From: Betaproteobacteria bacterium
GTDB lineage: Bacteria; Pseudomonadota; Gammaproteobacteria; Burkholderiales; Rhodocyclaceae
Length of the DNA: 5,481 nucleotides
Direction: 5' to 3'
Assembly: GCA_020047725.1 (NCBI GenBank)
Contig: JAIFNM010000049.1
Coordinates: 1-5,481, forward strand
Position numbers and translations under genes: made by a program. Shown here one piece after another: positions 1 to 5,010 of this stretch. How positions within the stretch are numbered: the first letter of the stretch is position 1; each line of letters opens with the position of its first letter. The notes under the pieces were generated by a model, which had not been told where the DNA came from, did not search any database, and saw only the letters and a program-made list of their open reading frames with translations.

Positions 1-403
1 GTCTGCCGGCAACGATTTCTTCTGAACCGACATAGTAGGCACCTTTAGGAAGGTTGCCAGGATTGCGATTGACATACACGGCCTTGATGTTCTTTGCAGT
101 AATGTTTTTCGTCATCGGAGCCGTAGCGCTGGTATCGACCGGAACGACGATGATTGCATCCATCTTCTGCACGATGAAGTTCTCGACCTGATCCATCTGT
201 TTGGCCATGTCTTCCTTGGCATCGGTAAACGTGAGTTCGACATCCGCGGCATGTGCCTTGGCGTAGTTCTTCATGCCGTCCATCATGTAGGTCAGGAAGG
301 TGTCATCGAAATTAGCGATGGAAACGCCAACCTTGACGGGTGCTGCGACTGCAAAAGTGGATGCCATCAACAGTGCGACGCCGGATAAAAGAATCTTCTT
401 CAT
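1..403 (-). CDS. Sugar (probably inositol) ABC transporter periplasmic substrate-binding protein, 5' part only
   Basis: Partial gene: the first 134 codons are visible and the 3' end runs off the left edge. I translated it by hand from the ATG at 403. Residues 1-21 form a Sec signal peptide: Lys2-Lys3, a hydrophobic core, then AVA-A just before PVKVGV, so cleavage is likely after Ala20 or Ala21. There is no lipobox Cys. The mature part matches the RbsB/Peripla_BP_4 family (type I periplasmic sugar-binding fold): ANFDDTFLTYM near residues 29-39, DQVENFIVQKMDAIIVVPVD near residues 71-90, then VYVNRNP and YYVGSEE. These last motifs are common in inositol- and ribose-type binders. Full-length family members have about 310 residues, so roughly 40% is visible. 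A good ribosome site, AGGGGA, lies 7 bases before the ATG. The protein would capture the polyol in the periplasm for an ATPase and permease probably encoded further left. Inositol as ligand is inferred from the iol neighbours; ribose or another sugar is possible. Confidence 0.9.
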   Translation of the reverse strand, partial: MKKILLSGVALLMASTFAVAAPVKVGVSIANFDDTFLTYMMDGMKNYAKAHAADVELTFTDAKEDMAKQMDQVENFIVQKMDAIIVVPVDTSATAPMTKNITAKNIKAVYVNRNPGNLPKGAYYVGSEEIVAGR

Positions 404-410
404 TTCAATT

Positions 411-416
411 TCCCCT
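411..416 (-). promoter_or_regulatory. Ribosome binding site of the substrate-binding protein gene
   Basis: The minus strand reads AGGGGA, then 7 bases (AATTGAA), then the ATG at 403. The purine-rich core and spacing support this start codon, as does the signal peptide that begins directly at it. Confidence 0.7.
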
Positions 417-441
417 ATGTTTATTGCCAAGAAGTGTTCGG

Positions 442-477
442 TTGAATCAATTTCTTTGCTTGTTTAATGAAATTAAA
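442..477. repeat. Cluster of AT-rich inverted repeats just downstream of the promoter; candidate operator
   Basis: Three overlapping or adjacent symmetrical elements are visible. TTTAAT-GAA-ATTAAA (463-477) has perfect 6-base arms. AATTTC-N14-GAAATT (449-474) has perfect 6-base arms about two helical turns apart centre to centre. TTGAATCAA (442-450) is a perfect short palindrome around one central base. They lie at or just after the predicted transcription start of the transporter gene, a usual place for a repressor site. AT-rich DNA gives such symmetry by chance fairly often, so an operator role is inference. Confidence 0.3.
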
Positions 478-483
478 AAATGG

Positions 484-512
484 TTTCTACGGTCCCCTTT
501 GTCTCCTTTCAA
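484..512 (-). promoter_or_regulatory. Candidate sigma70 promoter for the substrate-binding protein gene
   Basis: On the minus strand, TTGAAA (507-512, 5 of 6 matches to the -35 consensus) is followed by a 17-base spacer and TAGAAA (484-489, 4 of 6 matches to the -10 consensus). Transcription would start near 477, giving a leader of about 70 bases before the ATG at 403. The 240-base gap between the transaldolase stop (644) and this gene supports an independent promoter. I see no clear intrinsic terminator for the transaldolase gene in the gap, so read-through is also possible. Confidence 0.45.
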
Positions 513-643
513 TTCGTGGATGTGGCCGCTTGTTAGCAACGAGTTATCAGAGGGTCTTAATACGCGACCATCATTCCCCCTCCCTGTCACTTGTTTCAGG
601 TGCGATGCATGCCGGGCCTTGTCCTCAGCCGCTCGCCTCCTTG

Positions 644-1753
644 CTACTTTTTCTTGTCAGGATTCGGAATCATGGCATCGCGCACAATTCCCAGCAGTTC
701 GTGGTAGTGATCGCAGAACGTGCGCAAGGTACGAGCGGTTGCACCGAATCCTTCGAACTCCTGAATCGTCATTCCGTCTTCGTCATAAGCGCGGCGGAAA
801 TCCGGAATGAGCGCGTAGAGTTCGTCGATGATTTTCTGGTCGACCGGATTGCTCATCCGTTCTTTGACTTCGACGCTGGACTTGTTGAACAGAACCTGCC
901 AGTCATAAGGAATCGTGAGGATCACGTCGCCACCAATAAATTCTGACCAGTGCAGATGGTTGCGATACGCCGCAGCAAGTAGACGAGTACGGTAGCCCCG
1001 TTCGCGATAGAGACCGTAAGCCTTTTTGAACGCTGCAACGCCCGCCCAATCGGCATAGCCAGGCGTAAGCAGGATGCCGTCGCGTCCCGCGGCGACTTTC
1101 ATCCAGTCATCCAGACGCCCAACCATAATCGTGCAGGCAGGATGAATATGGTCGGTCGGCTTGCCTTCCTTCTCGCGGCGACGCAGGCCACGCTCGACGG
1201 CTTCGGCAACAGCAATCGCCTGCGGGACGGTAAAGGAAACGGTAGCGTTGATGGTGACGCCGCGGTAGGTTGCTTCTTCAAAGGCATCGATGCCAGCCGC
1301 CGTAACCGGCATCTTGACTTGAATGTTCGGTGCCAGTCCGTCGAAACGCACGGCCTGTTCGACAAGCGCCTCGCTGTTGCGATAGTAGACGGGGCTGGTT
1401 TGCATCGACAGACGCCCCTTCTTGCCGTTCTCGCGCTCGAAGATCGGCAGCATCAACTCTGCGCCCTTAAGACCCATTTCTTCGATAAGGCGCCAAGCAA
1501 CCTGTTCTTCGTTCCAGGTCGGGTTATCGCTGATCAGACGTGCCAGCGGCTCCTTCCAGGCAGCGAACTCTTTCTTGAGAACGTTCAGGACAATGCTGGG
1601 ATTGGTGGTTGCGCCTACGGCGCCGTTGCTGATCGCGTAGTTCAACTCGTCGATCGAACATGAATCGTTCCAGAAATCCGTTTGAGTCGTGCTGACAGTA
1701 CGAAACAGCGGACTTGACTCTGCAACACCCTGTGTTACTGCACTGTTGCTCAT
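644..1753 (-). CDS. Transaldolase-family protein (class I Schiff-base aldolase/transferase) with atypical active site
   Basis: 369 residues, longer than classic transaldolases (about 315). Family motifs run in order: WNDSCSIDELNYAI (28-41) with Asp30 at the catalytic Asp position; ATTNPSIV (48-55); GRLSMQTSP (113-121); NIQVKMPVTAAG (143-154), where Lys147 is the expected Schiff-base lysine; INATVSF (168-174); MVGRLDDW (210-217); AAAYRN (260-265). Compared from memory with E. coli TalB, the phosphate-binding arginines appear kept (Arg213, Arg264). The catalytic Glu96 position is Gln118, as in fructose-6-phosphate aldolase, and the Phe178 position appears to be Met210. The enzyme should act in the cytoplasm on a phosphorylated keto sugar, moving or releasing a three-carbon unit; the true substrate is unknown. 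The ATG at 1753 is the only sensible start, with a GAGGT ribosome site 10 bases upstream (1764-1768). It has its own promoter candidate and sits between iolC and the transporter gene. The family call is firm; classic transaldolase activity is not. Confidence 0.9.
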   Translation of the reverse strand: MSNSAVTQGVAESSPLFRTVSTTQTDFWNDSCSIDELNYAISNGAVGATTNPSIVLNVLKKEFAAWKEPLARLISDNPTWNEEQVAWRLIEEMGLKGAELMLPIFERENGKKGRLSMQTSPVYYRNSEALVEQAVRFDGLAPNIQVKMPVTAAGIDAFEEATYRGVTINATVSFTVPQAIAVAEAVERGLRRREKEGKPTDHIHPACTIMVGRLDDWMKVAAGRDGILLTPGYADWAGVAAFKKAYGLYRERGYRTRLLAAAYRNHLHWSEFIGGDVILTIPYDWQVLFNKSSVEVKERMSNPVDQKIIDELYALIPDFRRAYDEDGMTIQEFEGFGATARTLRTFCDHYHELLGIVRDAMIPNPDKKK

Positions 1754-1825
1754 TTGCTTATCTACCTCTCAAAAATAATGCGAAAAATCGGTTCTGTCCG
1801 TGCTTCGATCCAACCCCTGCTTTTC

Positions 1826-1845
1826 TTGCATGTCACCTGTTGCAA
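1826..1845. repeat. Inverted repeat TTGCA-N10-TGCAA over the predicted transcription start; candidate operator
   Basis: Perfect 5-base arms, TTGCA (1826-1830) and TGCAA (1841-1845), are separated by 10 bases. The element covers roughly -5 to +14 of the promoter candidate at 1847-1875, where a bound repressor would block transcription. The arms are short, and no second copy is seen in the other gaps, so a regulatory role is only suggested. Confidence 0.3.
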
Positions 1846-1846
1846 A

Positions 1847-1875
1847 ACAATAGATGTTCTAAAAACAAAAGTCAA
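1847..1875 (-). promoter_or_regulatory. Candidate sigma70 promoter for the transaldolase gene
   Basis: On the minus strand, TTGACT (1870-1875, 5 of 6 consensus matches) is followed by a 17-base spacer and TATTGT (1847-1852, 4 of 6). The bases just upstream are A/T-rich, as in an UP element. Transcription would start near 1840, about 87 bases before the ATG at 1753. This is the best promoter match in the window. The rest of the gap back to the iolC stop at 1982 has no hairpin followed by a T-run, so I cannot name an iolC terminator. Confidence 0.5.
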
Positions 1876-1981
1876 ATGAAAAAAGAATTCTATTTAAAGC
1901 TGCGCAGAAACCCGACCTGGCACGCGCTAAGCGAGAGGAGTTTTAGTTACCAGACGGGAAAAGGATGGCGAAACTCGGGGC

Positions 1982-3931
1982 TTAGGGCGAGCCGGCCGAC
2001 TTATGGGCTCGGATGGATTGCCAGGCAAGAATCAGCTGTTCAAAGCTATCACAACAGCGATGAATCAGCGTTGTATCGTCAATCAGACCGTTGAGCCATT
2101 CACGTGCAGGGTCCTGGAAAATGCTTCGACCCACGGCGAAACCACGGCAAGTACGGCTTTTCTTCGCGTCCTCAAACGAGATAATGAGCTGTTCAATCGG
2201 CGCGTTGAGCCCGAGCATGACGACACCGCGACTATAGGGATCTCGGGTTTCAATCAGTTCATCGACCTGCGCCCACTGCTCGGCGGTCAACGACGGCAGC
2301 TTCCACCAGTCCGGATGGATGCCCAGGTTGTAAAAGCGTGTCATCGAGCGAAGAATCGTATCGTCCTGAAGTGCAAGCCCCTTGCCGGGGATCAGTTCCA
2401 GTAACAGCTCATGACCGGTTTCATTGGTTGCCTCGCACAGCGTACGCACCTGACTTTCCTGGGCCAGCCGCCGATCTGCCTGGTCATCGGGATGATAGAA
2501 AATCAGGCACTTGACCACCTGCTCTTTTGGCCAGTGTTCAAGCACCGAACCAATCGAGCTGCCCAACTCGAAAATCACCGGATTGGACCCGGGTTGCTCT
2601 ACCGGCCGGCCCAGCCACCAGCCACGCCCGGTCGCTGCGTGCAAGGCGTCTTCCCCGTAACGGTCGTCGATCAGCGCCCCAAGACTGCCGTGCAGCTTCA
2701 GACGATTCTCCGTCTGCGCGACGGTTTCCACAAGCAAACGCTTCAATGCTGGCAAGCGGCTTTCAGGCGCACCTGCCTGGCGCGCCAGATCGTAAAGCTG
2801 ACTGCGGTGATCAAACGCAAAGATGAAAACGTCGTTCCAGGCACGACGCTTTGGTGTCACGTGATGAAGCCAGTTCAGCGTACTGTCGTTTGCTGGCTCG
2901 GTCAGTGTACGAACGTTATCCAAAAAATAACTGAGCTCTTCCTCGGTGGGCATCGCAGGTGCACAGGCATGACGCGAAACGACCAGCGCTCCGCTGGCAT
3001 TTCCCCGTCTACAGCAACTCGCGTAGTCGCGCCCACGTAGCCAGCCGGACAAGAAACCGGCAAGAAAGGCATCGCCGGCGCCAAGTACGTTAAGCACTTC
3101 CACCCGCGGACTGGTGACCGAAAAGGCGTCCTCTATCCGTTCCGGTACATCTCCCTCGACGACTGCACACCCCAGCGGACCAAGCTTGACAACAAGCGTA
3201 GCCGCAGTATGGCGGCGGACTTCGCGCAGTGCTGGTATCAAACCCCGGGTGCCGCCAGCGATTTCAAACTCCTCTTCGGTGCCGACAATCAGATCGAAAT
3301 GGGCAAGAATTTCCTTCAGCTGGAGAGTGACTTCCGGACTCGGGATGTAGCGGGTTTCGCCATCGCCCGGCGTCGTCAGGCCCCAAACTACCGGCCGATA
3401 GTCAATATCCAGGATCGTGCGCACATCGTGCCCATGCGCAAATTCAAGGGCGCGCAGGCTGCCGGCTCTGACTCTCTCTGTCGAAAAATGCGTGCCGGTG
3501 ATGTGCAATGCCTTGCAATCGGCGATGAACGCCTCGTCAACGTCGTCGGGGCCGAAGGCCATATCGGCACAATTGTCCCGGTAAAAGAGCAAAGGGAAGG
3601 TCTGGCGATCCTTGATGCCGAGTATCGCCAGCGCCGTCATGCGCTTTGGGTCGACCTTGATCTGCGAAACATCGCAACCTTCATCTGCCAATGTCTTGAC
3701 GAGAAAGCGCCCCATCTGCTCGTTACCAACGCGCGTAATCATCGCGCTTTTCAGCCCGAAACGCGCGCAGCCAAAGGCCACGTTGCCGGACGACCCCCCA
3801 AGATATTTGGCAAATGAGGAAACGTCTTCGAGATCGCAGCCGTACTGGTTGGCATACAGATCGATGGCGAGTCGACCAATGGAAACCACGTCGTGTTTGC
3901 GTCCAGCGGCAAAAACGGTCTGATTTTTCAT
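1982..3931 (-). CDS. iolC: Bifunctional 5-dehydro-2-deoxygluconokinase / DUF2090 aldolase-like protein
   Basis: 649 residues from the ATG at 3931, a usual length for this fusion. The N-terminal half (about 12-340) is a PfkB/ribokinase domain: VVSIGRLAIDLYANQ (15-29), the sugar-binding GGSSGN (45-50), VVKLGPLGCAV (247-257), and NVLGAGDAF (281-289), with Asp287 as catalytic base. It phosphorylates 5-dehydro-2-deoxy-D-gluconate at C6 in the cytoplasm. The C-terminal half (about 355-640) is DUF2090 (PF09863), related to class I aldolases: FAFDHRSQL (371-379), VVKCLIFYHPDD (472-483), LLLELIP (509-515), WWKLP (542-546), CRGFAVGRSIF (595-605). It probably splits the kinase product into dihydroxyacetone phosphate and malonate semialdehyde; by analogy with tagatose-bisphosphate aldolase LacD, Lys544 is a candidate Schiff-base residue (inference). 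A GTG at 3958 could extend the frame by 9 codons, but the ribosome site AGAAGG lies 6 bases before the ATG, and the GTG falls inside an inverted repeat. The gene follows the regulator by 81 bases, so the two are probably co-transcribed. Confidence 0.93.
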   Translation of the reverse strand: MKNQTVFAAGRKHDVVSIGRLAIDLYANQYGCDLEDVSSFAKYLGGSSGNVAFGCARFGLKSAMITRVGNEQMGRFLVKTLADEGCDVSQIKVDPKRMTALAILGIKDRQTFPLLFYRDNCADMAFGPDDVDEAFIADCKALHITGTHFSTERVRAGSLRALEFAHGHDVRTILDIDYRPVVWGLTTPGDGETRYIPSPEVTLQLKEILAHFDLIVGTEEEFEIAGGTRGLIPALREVRRHTAATLVVKLGPLGCAVVEGDVPERIEDAFSVTSPRVEVLNVLGAGDAFLAGFLSGWLRGRDYASCCRRGNASGALVVSRHACAPAMPTEEELSYFLDNVRTLTEPANDSTLNWLHHVTPKRRAWNDVFIFAFDHRSQLYDLARQAGAPESRLPALKRLLVETVAQTENRLKLHGSLGALIDDRYGEDALHAATGRGWWLGRPVEQPGSNPVIFELGSSIGSVLEHWPKEQVVKCLIFYHPDDQADRRLAQESQVRTLCEATNETGHELLLELIPGKGLALQDDTILRSMTRFYNLGIHPDWWKLPSLTAEQWAQVDELIETRDPYSRGVVMLGLNAPIEQLIISFEDAKKSRTCRGFAVGRSIFQDPAREWLNGLIDDTTLIHRCCDSFEQLILAWQSIRAHKSAGSP

Positions 3932-3937
3932 CTGAAT

Positions 3938-3943
3938 CCTTCT
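3938..3943 (-). promoter_or_regulatory. Ribosome binding site that fixes the iolC start at 3931
   Basis: The minus strand reads AGAAGG, then 6 bases (ATTCAG), then the ATG at 3931. This favours the ATG over the GTG at 3958, which lies upstream of this site and has no comparable purine run at the right distance. Confidence 0.7.
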
Positions 3944-3946
3944 GCT

Positions 3947-3964
3947 GCGCTCACTCACGAGCGC
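3947..3964. repeat. Inverted repeat GCGCTC-N6-GAGCGC just upstream of the iolC ribosome site
   Basis: Perfect 6-base arms (3947-3952 and 3959-3964) flank a 6-base centre. In the transcript it would form a small GC-rich hairpin ending 3 bases before the Shine-Dalgarno sequence. It could tune translation, protect the downstream message, or be a protein site; the sequence alone does not decide. Confidence 0.4.
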
Positions 3965-3989
3965 TTGCTGCCAACCGGCGCATCACGGC

Positions 3990-4005
3990 GCGGAGAGCTC
4001 TCCGC
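3990..4005. repeat. 16-bp perfect palindrome between the regulator gene and iolC
   Basis: GCGGAGAGCTCTCCGC is a gapless 16-base palindrome that begins 7 bases after the regulator's stop codon. As RNA it gives a 6-bp stem with a 4-base AGCT loop. No T-run follows on the minus strand, so it is not a standard intrinsic terminator. It could be an operator, an attenuating hairpin or an end-protecting structure. Confidence 0.45.
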
Positions 4006-4012
4006 TAAACAT

Positions 4013-4873
4013 TCAGTCGTGAGCAAGCCGGTTGTCCGAACGCTCCATCTTGAGCTCAAGGCGATATGCAAGGGCTATGAACAAGGATTGAGCAAGGCAC
4101 ATTGTGCTCGCCAAGGCTCGGAAAAAGTACGCCTCGGATTCGTGCACAGTGAGCGTTACTGCTGCCGCACGGGCAATCGGCGACAGCGAGCTGTCGGTGA
4201 TGGCCAGTACGGTGGCTTCGCGCTCGATGGCCAAATCGGTGCAATAGCGGGTTTCGGTCCCGTAGGGTGCCATACTGATCGCAATAAGAACGTCGCCTTT
4301 CGACAGTCCCTCAATCTGTTCCTTGAACAGGCCGCCAAGTCCGTCAATCATGATGACGCGCTTGCGTGTATGCAGCAGTGCGTAGCTCAGGTAGGAAGCG
4401 ACCGGAAACATCCTGCGTACGCCCATGATGTAGATATGCTGTGCGTCCTGCAGGAGGTTTACCGCACGTTCAAAGGCGCGGTCATCCAGCTCTTCGTTGA
4501 GTGTGGCAATCCCCGCCTGGCAAGTTCTCATGAACCCGTGAGCGAGTTCGACACTGCCCATCTGCGCCGGATGCTCACTGATTACCGCCTGTATCCGCTG
4601 CTGATAGCCGGCCGCAGTAGCACCACTGGCATAGGCATCACGAAAAACGGCCTGAAGTTCCGAAAAGCCGGAAAAACCGAAGCGTTGGGCAAAGCGTACG
4701 ACCGCGGATGGCTGAACTCCGCATGCAGTGGCCACATCCAGAATGCGCACAACCACCATCTGCTGACGATTCTCGGTGATGTACTGAGCAATCACCTTCA
4801 GCTGTTTCGACAGGTCATCGTATTCGTGCGAAACCCGCTGTATCAGGTCTTCAACTCCGCTATCTTGTTCCAT
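4013..4873 (-). CDS. iolR: RpiR/MurR-family transcriptional regulator with SIS domain, probable inositol-locus regulator
   Basis: 286 residues from the ATG at 4873, typical for the family. The N-terminal part (about 5-80) is an RpiR-type HTH domain (PF01418): LSKQLKVIAQYITENRQQM (21-39), then the helix-turn-helix DVATACGVQPSAVVRFAQRF (46-65). The C-terminal part (about 130-270) is a SIS phosphosugar-binding domain (PF01380): IYIMGVRRMFPVASYL (147-162), VLIAISMAPYGTET (195-208), VLAITDSSLSPIARAA (222-237). Proteins of this build bind DNA as oligomers and respond to a phosphorylated sugar. Beside iolG and iolC the likely inducer is an inositol-pathway intermediate, and repression of the iol genes is the likely role (inference). 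The open frame extends to a TTG at 4921, but family members normally begin a few residues before the first conserved helix, which fits the ATG. Neither start has a strong ribosome site. The symbol is by function and context; the target genes are unproven. Confidence 0.88.
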   Translation of the reverse strand: MEQDSGVEDLIQRVSHEYDDLSKQLKVIAQYITENRQQMVVVRILDVATACGVQPSAVVRFAQRFGFSGFSELQAVFRDAYASGATAAGYQQRIQAVISEHPAQMGSVELAHGFMRTCQAGIATLNEELDDRAFERAVNLLQDAQHIYIMGVRRMFPVASYLSYALLHTRKRVIMIDGLGGLFKEQIEGLSKGDVLIAISMAPYGTETRYCTDLAIEREATVLAITDSSLSPIARAAAVTLTVHESEAYFFRALASTMCLAQSLFIALAYRLELKMERSDNRLAHD

Positions 4874-4911
4874 GTTTTCGACGCCCGTGATGGTTTGCCA
4901 AGCGAACTGCC

Positions 4912-4929
4912 GCCACCACAACCGGTGGC
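4912..4929. repeat. Inverted repeat GCCACC-N6-GGTGGC in the regulator leader
   Basis: Perfect 6-base arms (4912-4917 and 4924-4929) flank a 6-base centre, about 40 bases upstream of the regulator's ATG at 4873 and overlapping the alternative TTG start. It could be an autoregulatory operator or a leader hairpin. Its 6-6-6 geometry matches the repeat at 3947-3964, but the arm sequences differ. Confidence 0.3.
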
Positions 4930-4950
4930 AGAGCCCTGCTTCTGTGCGGG

Positions 4951-4956
4951 ATTGTA
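4951..4956 (-). promoter_or_regulatory. Weak candidate -10 element for the regulator gene
   Basis: The minus strand reads TACAAT, 5 of 6 matches to the -10 consensus, in the gap between iolG and the regulator. No acceptable -35 hexamer lies at the 16-18 base spacings; that position falls inside the 4967-4999 inverted repeat. There is no extended TG motif. If used, transcription would start near 4943, giving a leader of about 70 bases. Confidence 0.25.
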
Positions 4957-4966
4957 GCGCAAGGCC

Positions 4967-4999
4967 GTTCTTGCCGGCATGCGGGATGCCGGCAAGAAC
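4967..4999 (-). terminator. Strong stem-loop after iolG: possible terminator or mRNA-stabilising hairpin
   Basis: GTTCTTGCCGGCAT (4967-4980), a 5-base loop (4981-4985), and its exact complement (4986-4999) make a perfect 14-bp stem. It begins 11 bases after the iolG stop on the minus strand. No T-run follows on either strand, so classic intrinsic termination is doubtful. A 3' end-protecting hairpin, or a copy of a dispersed intergenic palindrome, fits as well. The structure is directly seen; its role is inferred. Confidence 0.5.
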
Positions 5000-5010
5000 T
5001 AGAACGACGC

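Noticed and set aside
547..585. Possible hairpin (GGTC/GACC and GAGGG/CCCTC pairings) after the transaldolase gene
   Set aside because: The stems are short and imperfect and lack a T-run, so neither a terminator nor a riboswitch can be supported.
340..946. Two overlapping plus-strand open frames across the gap before the transporter gene
   Set aside because: They overlap the signal peptide region of one gene and the C terminus of the transaldolase on the other strand, have no domain, and would replace a gap that holds a promoter.
1876..1981. Intrinsic terminator after iolC
   Set aside because: Only weak 4-base stems are seen (for example CTCG/CGAG near the stop), with no T-run following; not supportable.
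2003..3817. Several plus-strand open frames of about 80-210 codons opposite iolC
   Set aside because: All lie antisense to a well-supported kinase/DUF2090 gene and show no family motifs; the composition explains them.
3932..3958. GTG start extending iolC by 9 residues
   Set aside because: The extra residues look non-homologous, the GTG sits within an inverted repeat, and a good ribosome site points to the ATG at 3931.
3893..4957. 354-codon open frame on the plus strand opposite the regulator
   Set aside because: It is antisense to a clear RpiR-family gene, has no recognisable domain or good ribosome site, and is a frame shadow of GC-rich coding DNA.
404..5010. Operator of the GGAA-N6-TTCC type reported for rhizobial IolR
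   Set aside because: Scanning the four intergenic gaps by eye found no exact match; other symmetrical elements are listed instead.
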